This document shows positions 1-7,148 of a stretch of DNA of 10,661 bases, piece after piece (positions within the stretch are counted from its first letter, which is position 1; every line of letters begins with the position of its first letter). The stretch lies in assembly GCA_046483075.1 (NCBI GenBank), contig JAWODV010000097.1, positions 1-10,661 on the forward strand. Reading direction: 5' to 3'. The stretch comes from JASMTM01 sp046483075. GTDB taxonomy: Bacteria > Thermotogota > Thermotogae > Petrotogales > Kosmotogaceae. Under the pieces are notes generated by a model. It ran no database searches. It was not told the origin of the DNA and worked only from the letters and a program-made list of their open reading frames with translations. The position numbers and the translations under genes were made by a program.

Positions 1-493
1 GCACACCTATTTCACCCAAAGTTGACTCAATTATTTTTACTATCTCTTGATCAACAGCAACTTCACGGGATGGAGGAAGATAATGATATGATGTACCTTC
101 ATCTCTAACAGCTGAAGAAACAACAACTACTGAACCTCTTTCAAATTCTTTTTTCAAAACGCCAGCTGAACCACATGCAATACACTTGTGAACACCAAAG
201 GCTATTAACTCTTCCAGAACAGCTCCTGATAGCGGAGCACCTAATCCTGGATTAATTATAGCTATATCTTTATTTTGATTTAGTAGTCTATATATGGGGA
301 AAATCCCGGTCTCACTTTTTATTTCATGAATATCCTCTAAAAGATTCTCATTTAGTAGTTTCTCTACAACCCTTTGATAAAAAACTAATACCACTCTTTG
401 AGGCATCTTTTCTATAGGTGCGTATATTTTTGATGGTTCTGTGATAGATAGTTCATCGTAGTTATGCTCGAAAATTGGTAGATCTTTTTCCAC
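1..493 (-). CDS. Nucleoside phosphorylase (uridine/purine phosphorylase family), partial
   Basis: An open frame of 164 codons runs from a GTG at 493-491 off the left edge, so the 3' end is missing. It starts MEKDLPIFEHNYDEL. Residues about 80-108 contain INPGLGAPLSGAVLEEL and then HKCIACGSAG, the phosphate/ribose-binding core of the PNP/UDP phosphorylase superfamily. Residues about 125-145 contain VVVSSAVRDEGTSYHYLPP, typical of the nucleoside phosphorylases grouped with Udp. These cytoplasmic enzymes split a nucleoside with phosphate into base and ribose-1-phosphate for salvage; the exact base is not readable here. The GTG start is supported by a purine-rich AAGGGGGT at about 500-507 and by an in-frame TAA about 21 bases upstream, with no other start between. 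A TATAAT box lies directly upstream. The family is usually about 250 residues, so roughly two thirds is visible. Confidence 0.85.
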   Translation of the reverse strand, partial: MEKDLPIFEHNYDELSITEPSKIYAPIEKMPQRVVLVFYQRVVEKLLNENLLEDIHEIKSETGIFPIYRLLNQNKDIAIINPGLGAPLSGAVLEELIAFGVHKCIACGSAGVLKKEFERGSVVVVSSAVRDEGTSYHYLPPSREVAVDQEIVKIIESTLGEIGV

Positions 494-513
494 AGCCTTA
501 CCCCCTTCTTTGG

Positions 514-519
514 ATTATA
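514..519 (-). promoter_or_regulatory. Candidate -10 box for the nucleoside phosphorylase gene
   Basis: The minus strand reads TATAAT at 519-514, about 20 bases before the GTG start at 493 and just before its purine-rich ribosome binding site. No good -35 hexamer is seen 16-18 bases upstream (the bases there read AATCTC). The mRNA leader would be very short. Confidence 0.4.
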
Positions 520-533
520 TCACTGTTGAAATA

Positions 534-842
534 AAAGAGATTCGAGATCAGCTTATTTAGAGAAAACGAGAGCCCGAGAAGAACCGAAAAGACGAGAGTC
601 CGAGAAAGTTCTTAAACCTGCTGATATGCACTCTCTAAAACAACGTCCATCGTCCATCACTTCGTTTCGTCCAACGCTTGCCTGGCGGCTCGCTTCGTCC
701 ATCGACTGGACCATGAACAATGATATGCGCGCTAAAGAACAACGCGGATATGCGTGTTGGGAAACACACGGATTTGCGAGCTACGCTCGGATTTGCGCTT
801 CGCGAGAAGTACTTTAAAAAGCGGGTCTAGGGTTTAGTAAAA
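534..842 (+). repeat. Composite intergenic repeat element, copy 1
   Basis: Gene-free, low-complexity stretch with modules in a fixed order. A GA-rich tract at about 534-608 repeats degenerate CGAGA/CCGAGAA words. CGTCCA boxes follow at 644-658 and 668-705, the latter closely matching 8625-8660. An array of four small hairpins lies at 722-804. A GGGTCTAGGGTTTAGTAA box closes the element at 823-840. The same modules, in the same order and strand sense, recur at 8571-8954. A 63-codon frame at 626-817 lies wholly inside these repeats and has no protein-like features, so it is not called as a gene. I infer a dispersed family of non-coding elements; no transposase or target duplication is visible. 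Confidence 0.7.
722..804 (+). repeat. Tandem array of four hairpins with GATWTGCG spacers, copy 1
   Basis: Four units each begin GATATGCG or GATTTGCG (at 722, 747, 771 and 790), and each is followed by a self-complementary stretch. The stems are CGCG 728-731 with 743-746; GTGTT 754-758 with AACAC 763-767 around a GGGA loop; CGAGC 777-781 with GCTCG 785-789 around TAC; and CGC 796-798 with GCG 802-804 around TTC. The spacer word is conserved while stem sequences change and stay paired. A matching array lies at 8824-8904. Function unknown; it could act as DNA cruciforms or as RNA hairpins. Confidence 0.7.
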
Positions 843-1051
843 AAATAATGACTGGTTTAATTTTAGCACCTGCTTATCTGCAAGTGACTCTTTTAGAGCG
901 GCTTGTACTATCTGATCAAGCCTCTTTTTTTAGCGGCTTTTAGTCAACACTGGAGTGACTGGACATATTGTTACTTCGCGACTTTCCATGAAGGTGAGAC
1001 TACTCTTGTCACATAGGCACAATAATTTTAAATTATATTTTGCTTGATGAA
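843..1051. other. Gene-free stretch downstream of the transport cluster
   Basis: Apart from the plus-strand terminator at 900-931, I see no gene here. AGCGGCTT occurs twice (897-904 and 932-939). A weak imperfect inverted repeat, AGTCA with TGACT, lies at about 947-966. An AT-rich palindrome-like run lies at about 1020-1040. No convincing minus-strand terminator follows the last permease gene, so the end of the five-gene transcript cannot be placed. Confidence 0.4.
900..931 (+). terminator. Rho-independent terminator, plus strand
   Basis: GGCTTG at 900-905 pairs perfectly with CAAGCC at 917-922 around an 11-base loop, followed by TCTTTTTTT. Only plus-strand transcription would end here, since no T run follows on the minus strand. 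No plus-strand gene lies upstream within the window, so it would terminate a transcript carrying the repeat element or only antisense read-through. Confidence 0.6.
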
Positions 1052-2302
1052 TTAGCCTTTTACGCTACCTGAGGTGATTCCTGAGATTATTTTTTTCTGG
1101 AATAATAGGAAGGCGATAATGATAGGAAGTCCTACAATGTTGGTTGCTGCCATTAGGTTTGGCCATGCTTGTGATGATTGTTGCTGGTATAATGCAAGCC
1201 CTACCTGTGCCGTTCTCATAGTTCGTGAAGAGGTTAGTATCAGTGGCATAAATAGATCGTTCCAGGTCATTATGAAGGCGTTAATACCCATTACAGCGAG
1301 AGCAGGACTGGAAAGCGGTAGTACGATCCTAAAGAATACCTGAAAGGGATTTGCACCATCGACATAAGCTGCCTGTTCAATTTCTATCGGTAACTGTTCA
1401 ATGTATTGTTTAATGATAAATACGCTAAATGGCATGACTAATTTAGGTAATATTAATGCAAAATATGTGTCCAGTAGAGCCAAGTTTTTCATTAGTATGA
1501 ATATGGGAATTGTAGTTACCTGAAAGGGAATCATCATTGTTGCTAGAACAAGTGTAAAAAGAATGTTTTTGCCTTTAAAATGCCTTCTTGCAAAGGCATA
1601 AGCAACCATGGATGCGAATAATAGATTTCCCACAACAATAGAACATGAAACAACTAAACTATTAAGTAGATATCTACCGAACATGTCCTCTATCCATACA
1701 ATAACGTAGTTGAGCAATGTTGGGTACTGATTTTTTACCTTTATATCGTCAAAAAAGGCATTTATTCCTGCGTTGTTATGAACGTTATTATTTATTATAG
1801 AAATTCCAGATATGTATTTTAAATTAACAAGATCAGTGTCTATCTCTTCTTTGTTGATGAGTATCTTTTGCCAGGAAGTGTTAGGTTCTAAAGAAAAAGG
1901 GATTGAGTGAGAGTTGCCATCTATGTCTTCGAATTTGACTAACCAGTTTTCTAACTTAATATTACCAGGTTTCAGCCAGAATGAAAGAGTCTCCATTCTT
2001 CTTAGATCCTTTGTACCAACCAATTTAATACCGAACTGACTGTTATTCTGATTTTCAACCAGCAAAGACTGACTTGTTTCAGGTGATTCTTTCAAAAGGG
2101 AGTATTGTATGTCTCCTATCTTAAGTACTGAACGACGTAAGTAACTCATGTAATTTACTTCAAAATCATTTACTATATACTCTGTCACTACATTTGTCAT
2201 GCCGCCCTGCGGAATGACTGATGTATAGATCATTACTACCATCGGAAAAAGAAAGATTATAAGCAAAGCAAAAGCAATGATCATTATGATTGTCTTTTTC
2301 AC
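1052..2302 (-). CDS. Carbohydrate ABC transporter permease (MalG/UgpE type) with a large external domain
   Basis: Inner-membrane subunit, second of the pair, 416 residues against about 275-300 for the family. Residues 5-27 are the first membrane helix. From about residue 212 the normal permease core follows, starting NSLVV and AYAFARRHFKGK. The ATPase-docking loop is a perfect EAA motif: E309, A311, A312, G316, I326, L328 and P329. The extra length is an insert at about residues 58-190, between helices 1 and 2. It contains LSFWLKPG, SWQKILINKEEI, YISGISI and FFDDIKV, which resemble strands of a carbohydrate-binding-like beta-sandwich. The start is GTG; its first four bases overlap the TGA of the preceding permease (GTGA), with AGGAGTGA upstream, so the two are translationally coupled. 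It forms a membrane pore with the upstream permease. The substrate is inferred only from neighbours. Confidence 0.9.
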   Translation of the reverse strand: MKKTIIMIIAFALLIIFLFPMVVMIYTSVIPQGGMTNVVTEYIVNDFEVNYMSYLRRSVLKIGDIQYSLLKESPETSQSLLVENQNNSQFGIKLVGTKDLRRMETLSFWLKPGNIKLENWLVKFEDIDGNSHSIPFSLEPNTSWQKILINKEEIDTDLVNLKYISGISIINNNVHNNAGINAFFDDIKVKNQYPTLLNYVIVWIEDMFGRYLLNSLVVSCSIVVGNLLFASMVAYAFARRHFKGKNILFTLVLATMMIPFQVTTIPIFILMKNLALLDTYFALILPKLVMPFSVFIIKQYIEQLPIEIEQAAYVDGANPFQVFFRIVLPLSSPALAVMGINAFIMTWNDLFMPLILTSSRTMRTAQVGLALYQQQSSQAWPNLMAATNIVGLPIIIAFLLFQKKIISGITSGSVKG

Positions 2303-3174
2303 ATGCTTTCACTCCTGAGGGCACGCTGTTGAATCAACGTCACGATCATTATTATCACAACTAGTACATACGCCATGGCAGATGCATAACCCATTTCGAA
2401 TTGTCTAAAGCCTTTAATGTAAAGGTAATAAACAATTGTCTGAGTTGAGTTTAGAGGTTCTCCCTGTGTCATGGTGAATATTTCTGAGAATATTTGGAAT
2501 GAACGGATCGTGTTTATCGCGATAACAAAAAATAATGTAGGTTTTATTAAAGGTAATGTTATTTTGAAAAACTTTTTGGTGCTTGAAGCACCATCTATAG
2601 ATGCTGATTCATAAAGTTGCTCAGGTATACTCTGTAAGCCGGCAAGAAAGATTATAGTATAATAGCCTATAGCGGCCCAGATATTCATTATCATTATTGA
2701 GGTTAAGGCAGTATCAGGTGAAGCCAGCCAACCTGTCGTTTTTTCTATTCCGAAGGTTTGAAGAACCGTATTAATTATGCCGTCTGCACTGTACATATAT
2801 CTCCATATCGTTGCAATGACCACCATGGACATTACAGCCGGCAGAAAGAAACCAGCCTTGAAAAGCCCCTTAAGTTTAACCATCTTGCTATTGATAAGCA
2901 CTGCAAGAAGAAGGGCTATTGTAGTTGTGAAAGGGATCGTTCCTACCACAAAGATAGAGGTGTTTCGCATAGCAATGAGAAATATATCGTCTTTGAAAAG
3001 TTCTATGAAGTTCTTAAGTCCTACGAAATTGAAATTTGGGCTCAGTCCAGAGTAATCTGTAAAACTAATCGACAAGGAGAAGATAATGGGAAAAGCTGAG
3101 AACAATGAAAAGGTTATTATCCATGGTAGTAAGAATGCCAGAGTTGTGAGATTGTATTTTGTTCTCTTCTTCAC
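2299..3174 (-). CDS. Carbohydrate ABC transporter permease (MalF/UgpA type)
   Basis: Inner-membrane subunit of a family-1 sugar importer, 291 residues and so of normal length. About six hydrophobic helices are visible, at roughly residues 10-35, 73-94, 105-125, 155-180, 211-228 and 262-282. FVGLKNFIELF at about 50-60 is typical of UgpA-like proteins. The cytoplasmic EAA loop, which docks the ATPase, is complete in spacing: E189, A191, G195, I205, L207 and P208, with Ser at the second position. The start is GTG at 3174, supported by GGGGAGG six bases upstream. It lies 43 bases after the binding-protein gene and overlaps the next permease by four bases. It should pair with that permease. No ATPase gene is nearby, so one encoded elsewhere must energise the pair. 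Confidence 0.92.
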   Translation of the reverse strand: MKKRTKYNLTTLAFLLPWIITFSLFSAFPIIFSLSISFTDYSGLSPNFNFVGLKNFIELFKDDIFLIAMRNTSIFVVGTIPFTTTIALLLAVLINSKMVKLKGLFKAGFFLPAVMSMVVIATIWRYMYSADGIINTVLQTFGIEKTTGWLASPDTALTSIMIMNIWAAIGYYTIIFLAGLQSIPEQLYESASIDGASSTKKFFKITLPLIKPTLFFVIAINTIRSFQIFSEIFTMTQGEPLNSTQTIVYYLYIKGFRQFEMGYASAMAYVLVVIIMIVTLIQQRALRSESM

Positions 3175-3217
3175 AGTTATCCTCCCCTTGCCGACACAAT
3201 AGTTACTGTTGTAACGT

Positions 3218-4426
3218 TTACTGGAGAAGTTCTTGAATCTGTTCGTTGTAATTTTCTAAGATGTTGTCAATATCCTTGTCAGTGAGTAGTATTTCGCCTA
3301 CAATTTGGGTAAAGAGTTGCTCGATTTTATTCGCTTCTGCTAGCGGTGGAAATGGAACAGCATAGGCATTCTGCTCGAAGAATGTCCTGTGCAACGGGTG
3401 ACTCTCAAACCACGGGTCCTGTTCTATTCCAACCTTTGTTGGGAAGACTTCACCCGTGGTTCTTGTTATTTTCATCGAAACATCTTCGCTAAGGAGATAT
3501 TCTATTACCCTCCATGATTCTTCTTCGTTTTCTGACTGGGTTGTTATAGCCAGTACTTCTCCTCCTGCAAAGGATGCATGATAGCCTCGATATTTGGAGG
3601 GTTTTGGTATGAAAGCTACATCAAATATTGTTTCAGGATAGTCTCTCTGGGTATTGTTGATGTATGCAGGTCCTGCAAAGAACATTCCAAGTTTACCTTC
3701 ACCGAAAGCATCTGCAAGTTCAGCTTCTTTTCCGAGTAATGCGTACTCTGAGAGATTTCTGTAGAAAACAGCAGTTTCTTTAACCTCAATGGAATCTAAA
3801 GTGGCTGTTGTTAGATCTTCTGAAACAAAATTTCCTCTGTTACCCCAAACTGCGGGTAAGAACCATTCCTGGTAGGGGCTATAGAGTTCTCCAGAGCAGA
3901 GGCCAACGCCTCTTATGTCTGAACCGAGGGCATCAATTTTATTAGCGGCTTCCATGAGTTCAACCCAGGTTTCTGGAGGATTGTCTGGATTTAGACCTGC
4001 ACGCTCTAATAGTTCAAGGTTGTAGTACATACAGCGTGGGGCAAGAAGCCATGGGAATCCCCAGGAATGACCGTTGTATTCTACAAAATTCCATGCTACA
4101 TACCTGTCTTTAACTTTTTCAACAAGTGAGTCAATCTGACTAATTACTCCTCTTGTTGCAAAGGTTGCAAGCCAGGTGTTTCCTAACTCTACAATGTCTG
4201 GAGCATTGCCAGCAGCTATAGATGTGACTATACGATCGAACCCGGTAGCCCATGAAAGCTGGACAATTTCAAGGTCAATGTCCGGATTTGCAGCTTCGAA
4301 AGTTTTTTCTACATCTTGAGCCATGTCTTCATTCATCATAAACTGCCACAGCGATATCTTTGTTTTTCCGAAAGATAGCGCTACCAATGAAACCACCAGT
4401 AAAACTAAAAGCAATCTCTTAAACAT
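3218..4426 (-). CDS. Extracellular sugar-binding protein of an ABC importer (family 1)
   Basis: Solute-binding protein of 402 residues, the usual length. Residues 1-20 (MFKRLLLVLLVVSLVALSFG) are a clear signal peptide; no lipobox Cys is present, so it is probably free or held by its uncleaved helix. The mature part begins KTKISLWQFM. The fold-1 signature follows: VEKTFEAANPDIDLEIVQ, ATGFDRIVTSIAAGNAPDIVELG at about 61-83, and later GKLGMFFAGPAYI and ESWRVIEYLLSEDV. Several Trp residues, such as WGFPWL and PYQEWFLPAVWG, suit stacking against sugar rings. A strong AGGAGGTGG precedes the ATG. It sits between the GH3 gene (82-base gap with a hairpin) and the permeases. From the neighbouring hexosaminidase-like enzyme I infer a GlcNAc-containing oligosaccharide such as chitobiose as ligand. 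Confidence 0.9.
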   Translation of the reverse strand: MFKRLLLVLLVVSLVALSFGKTKISLWQFMMNEDMAQDVEKTFEAANPDIDLEIVQLSWATGFDRIVTSIAAGNAPDIVELGNTWLATFATRGVISQIDSLVEKVKDRYVAWNFVEYNGHSWGFPWLLAPRCMYYNLELLERAGLNPDNPPETWVELMEAANKIDALGSDIRGVGLCSGELYSPYQEWFLPAVWGNRGNFVSEDLTTATLDSIEVKETAVFYRNLSEYALLGKEAELADAFGEGKLGMFFAGPAYINNTQRDYPETIFDVAFIPKPSKYRGYHASFAGGEVLAITTQSENEEESWRVIEYLLSEDVSMKITRTTGEVFPTKVGIEQDPWFESHPLHRTFFEQNAYAVPFPPLAEANKIEQLFTQIVGEILLTDKDIDNILENYNEQIQELLQ

Positions 4427-4491
4427 AAAACTCCACCTCCTAAAAAATTTCTTTCTTTTAATCCACGAGATATTGGTACGAATGTTACAGT

Positions 4492-4508
4492 TTAGCTTCT
4501 TCAGCTAA
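4492..4508 (-). promoter_or_regulatory. Intercistronic hairpin between the GH3 and binding-protein genes
   Basis: TTAGCT at 4492-4497 and AGCTAA at 4503-4508 form a perfect six-pair stem around five bases, immediately after the GH3 stop codon. No T run follows on the minus strand, so it is not a classical terminator. It may protect or process the mRNA so that the binding protein is made in excess, as is common in sugar importer operons. Confidence 0.45.
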
Positions 4509-5957
4509 TCATTCATTATCGTGGTACAAATGTACGTACTCTCGAATTGCCTTTAATGCGTGATAAACTGATATTGTCTTGGTTGAATTTGTTGCTATGT
4601 AATTATCCTTTTGGTACTCTTTAATGTCTCTTGAATCTCTAAGTATTACGTAAACTATAGAATTGGCAATTTTCGACAAATTCTTCTGCATTTTGAGTTG
4701 ATCGATAAAGCTGAAAGAGTCAACAACAAAGGAAACAATAAAGTCAGCATTTTCTACCTCTGTATCAAGGGTTCCTGTTGAAACATCATAATGTACGATT
4801 TTTGGGGAATCAAACAGTGACTTAATGGTGCTTTCGTATTCAATATAATCTTTATTGGAAGTATCTGCAGGAGTAAGTGGATTTCCATCGGGAATGACAA
4901 AGGTAATACTTTCCGCTGTTATTTCTTCTTTGTTTTCTAGCATTAGAGCGTTCTTTGAAATATCTGATAGAAACCTCCTTTTGTAACCTGAAGAAACAAA
5001 TTCATTTTGAATTCTTTTGACTCTGTTAACACTGTCATAAAGCAAAGTTCTGTTAATCGAACCACTATCATAAGCTTTTAGCAATGATTCATATAATGGC
5101 TCGAAATAACTTTCGGTATCGCCAATGAGAAGTATATCCCCTGTTGCAGAATAGAAGAGTTCCACGATCTCCCTGGGTGAATGATTATCCCATAAAGCTT
5201 TCATTTCAACTGCATCGCTTATGATTACTCCTTCAAAGCCCATTTTTTTTCTTAATAAATCTTTGAGTATTTTTTCGGAGAGAGTCGCAATTGTTTTAGA
5301 ATCTAATTCCGGGTAAAGAATGTGAGCAGTCATTACAGCCTTTGCGCCATCGTTAATGCTTTCTTTGAAGGGTAGTAGATCAGTTTCATCAAGATTTTCG
5401 ATGACTGGAATTTCGTAATGGGAATCCTGATTTGCCTTGCCGTGACCAGGAAAATGTTTAATAGTTGCCAGAATACCTTCATTCTGAAGTGCTTTCATAA
5501 AGCTCACACCAAAATTGCTAACTTTTTTATGATTATCTGAATATGCTCTCAGTCCTGTTACCGGGTTGGAATTTTCGTTGTATACATCGAGTACTGGAGC
5601 AAACAACATGTTAAATCCAATATTGCTCAAATCGTGTCCTAAAATTTCTCCATATGCGCTTGCATAGTTTAATTTATTGGAAATGCCAATCGCTTTATTA
5701 CCAGGGCTGGGAGGAATCCCCGGAACTGTTTCCAGCTGACCTCCCTCGTGATCAGAAGTTATGAGAAGCTTAATGTCTTCATCAATAATTTCATGTAAAC
5801 GTTCAATATTTATTTGAAGGTCACTAACTGTGCGCATGTTGTCAGGTCGAAGAAGCACACCTGCAGGTTGGATTTTCCTAATTAGTTCAATATGTCTTTG
5901 CTTTATTATTCCGGGAAATGCTAGAAGAAATAGTTTTCCAAGATCATTTTTTGTCAC
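4509..5957 (-). CDS. Glycoside hydrolase family 3, beta-N-acetylhexosaminidase-like (NagZ/CbsA type)
   Basis: Enzyme of 482 residues that removes beta-linked sugars, probably N-acetylglucosamine, from the non-reducing end. Visible GH3 motifs are SDHEGGQLE at 68-76, KHFPGHG at 167-173 followed by D178 and H180 (the Asp-His acid/base pair typical of NagZ-type enzymes), and VIISDAVEMKAL with D248 as the expected nucleophile. There is no signal peptide, so it acts in the cytoplasm on imported sugars. Residues about 335-482 form an extra C-terminal domain that the roughly 340-residue E. coli NagZ lacks; the Thermotoga chitobiase-type enzymes are, from memory, of similar length to this one. The start is GTG at 5957 with AAGGAGG upstream, and it overlaps the ROK gene by 14 bases. 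Peptidoglycan fragments are an alternative substrate to chitobiose. Confidence 0.88.
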   Translation of the reverse strand: MTKNDLGKLFLLAFPGIIKQRHIELIRKIQPAGVLLRPDNMRTVSDLQINIERLHEIIDEDIKLLITSDHEGGQLETVPGIPPSPGNKAIGISNKLNYASAYGEILGHDLSNIGFNMLFAPVLDVYNENSNPVTGLRAYSDNHKKVSNFGVSFMKALQNEGILATIKHFPGHGKANQDSHYEIPVIENLDETDLLPFKESINDGAKAVMTAHILYPELDSKTIATLSEKILKDLLRKKMGFEGVIISDAVEMKALWDNHSPREIVELFYSATGDILLIGDTESYFEPLYESLLKAYDSGSINRTLLYDSVNRVKRIQNEFVSSGYKRRFLSDISKNALMLENKEEITAESITFVIPDGNPLTPADTSNKDYIEYESTIKSLFDSPKIVHYDVSTGTLDTEVENADFIVSFVVDSFSFIDQLKMQKNLSKIANSIVYVILRDSRDIKEYQKDNYIATNSTKTISVYHALKAIREYVHLYHDNE

Positions 5958-7056
5958 TTTTGTGTGCCTCCTTTTTGAGACAATTCAAAAAACTTATAAG
6001 TTGTTCTTCTTTGCTAAATACCTTCTGAAGAAAATTCAGTGATGCTCCAATCGCATTAAGAGCATCCTCTTTTTTTTCTTTAATGAACTTGATTTCTCTT
6101 CTATCTGCCATAAATACATTGCTTTGAATTTTTTCTGTCAATGCATTGAGAACACTATCCGGTAAAAAGCGAATGTTACCGTTAATAATCACCGTATCAG
6201 GGTCGAAAATGCTTATAAGAAAGGCAAGTTTTTGAGAAATATCATCGATAAAGTTTTTTACTTCTTGATATATCTCATTATTAGAGTACTTTTCAAGAAA
6301 AGAAAAATAATCGAGATCATTAGCAATTTTTTTATCAGTAAGGTAGAGGTTAAATTCGTATTCACCCGCGTGATTATTTGAACCCTGATAGAGTTCATTG
6401 GAAAAGGAAATACCCACTCCTACTCCAACAGGATCTTTGAGTTTATAGGGAACAGAAATATAGAAATATAAAATATTTCTTGAATCCTGCCACAGTTTTG
6501 AATTGTAATAGGTTGCTCCGATATTTGAATCATTTTCCATTATTATTGGGATTTTTAGGCTACTAGAGAGTTTCTTCATTAGATTGAGCTTTGAAATACC
6601 TAGAGCTTTAGAATAAACGACCATACCATTAACTGAATCAATAATTCCTGGTAAGGATATCCCTGCTCCATAGATTTTATATTTTTGTGTTCTATTTTTA
6701 ACTGCTGTAGAAATTAATGAAGCAATGTTGTCTTTAGTTATTTGTTCGTGAATAGAAAAACTATCTTCGATTTCACCAGCGAGGTTCGTTATAACACCTT
6801 CTATACCATCTTGATGAACATCCAATCCAATAATGTGAAAACGCTCCTTTGAAAGTGAAAACACAGTTGTCTTTCTTCCTCCGGTTGATCCCGGGGCTAT
6901 TTCACCATCAGCATGCAAAAATTCGATATCCTTCAATTCGTTTATCCTTCTTGAAACAGTGGATTTGTCAACTCCAATTTCTTCTGAGATTTCTGAGATT
7001 GTTGTTGATTTTGTTTTCCATATAAATCTTGAAATATTCAACAGTGCATTTGTCAT
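5944..7056 (-). CDS. ROK-family transcriptional regulator lacking the zinc motif
   Basis: Cytoplasmic DNA-binding repressor of 370 residues. Residues about 15-45 (SEISEEIGVDKSTVSRRINEL) are a winged helix-turn-helix, followed by the GSTGGRKTT hinge at 56-64. The sugar-kinase-like half follows, with IIGLDVHQDG at 75-84, GAGISLPGIID at 130-140 and ENDSN at 174-178, where D176 matches the catalytic Asp of ROK kinases. The usual GEIGH...CxCGxxGC zinc site is absent: the region reads HAGEYEFNLYLT at about 229-240, with no Cys or second His. It therefore probably binds sugar without this structural zinc. The ATG start is backed by GGAGG at 7064-7068. It is the first gene of the minus-strand cluster, so autoregulation through upstream palindromes is likely. 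It resembles, from memory, TM0808 of T. maritima in position. Confidence 0.9.
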   Translation of the reverse strand: MTNALLNISRFIWKTKSTTISEISEEIGVDKSTVSRRINELKDIEFLHADGEIAPGSTGGRKTTVFSLSKERFHIIGLDVHQDGIEGVITNLAGEIEDSFSIHEQITKDNIASLISTAVKNRTQKYKIYGAGISLPGIIDSVNGMVVYSKALGISKLNLMKKLSSSLKIPIIMENDSNIGATYYNSKLWQDSRNILYFYISVPYKLKDPVGVGVGISFSNELYQGSNNHAGEYEFNLYLTDKKIANDLDYFSFLEKYSNNEIYQEVKNFIDDISQKLAFLISIFDPDTVIINGNIRFLPDSVLNALTEKIQSNVFMADRREIKFIKEKKEDALNAIGASLNFLQKVFSKEEQLISFLNCLKKEAHKSDKK

Positions 7057-7072
7057 TCTTCTTCCTCCGAGT

Positions 7073-7099
7073 GTTAGTTGTCTGCAACATGCAACTAAC
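7073..7099 (-). promoter_or_regulatory. Inverted repeat, candidate operator of the ROK regulator
   Basis: GTTAGTTG at 7073-7080 and CAACTAAC at 7092-7099 are perfect eight-base arms separated by 11 bases. The site lies between the candidate promoter at 7103-7132 and the ROK ribosome binding site, over the expected transcription start. That placement suits repression by the ROK protein itself. An mRNA hairpin is the alternative reading. Confidence 0.5.
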
Positions 7100-7102
7100 T
7101 AA

Positions 7103-7132
7103 ATACTACAATTTTATTACTATTTAATCCAA
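7103..7132 (-). promoter_or_regulatory. Candidate promoter for the ROK-GH3-ABC cluster
   Basis: The minus strand reads TTGGAT at 7132-7127, an 18-base gap and TAGTAT at 7108-7103. The start would fall near 7096, inside the inverted repeat, giving a leader of about 40 bases before the ATG at 7056. The boxes are imperfect, so this is tentative. Confidence 0.4.
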
Positions 7133-7148
7133 ATACTGTGAATGTTGA

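Noticed and set aside
534..608. The GA-rich repeats as a CRISPR array
   Set aside because: Repeat words are 5-8 bases, degenerate and irregularly spaced, with no 20-40 base unit or spacers and no cas gene nearby.
626..817. A 63-codon plus-strand open frame within the left intergenic region
   Set aside because: It spans the CGTCCA boxes and hairpin array, has no ribosome binding site or recognisable domain, and the similar DNA at 8625-8904 is not kept as an open frame.
2758..3099. Plus-strand open frames opposite the first permease gene (also opposite the second permease, GH3 and beta-CASP genes)
   Set aside because: They lie opposite strongly supported minus-strand genes, carry no protein-family signatures and lack ribosome binding sites.
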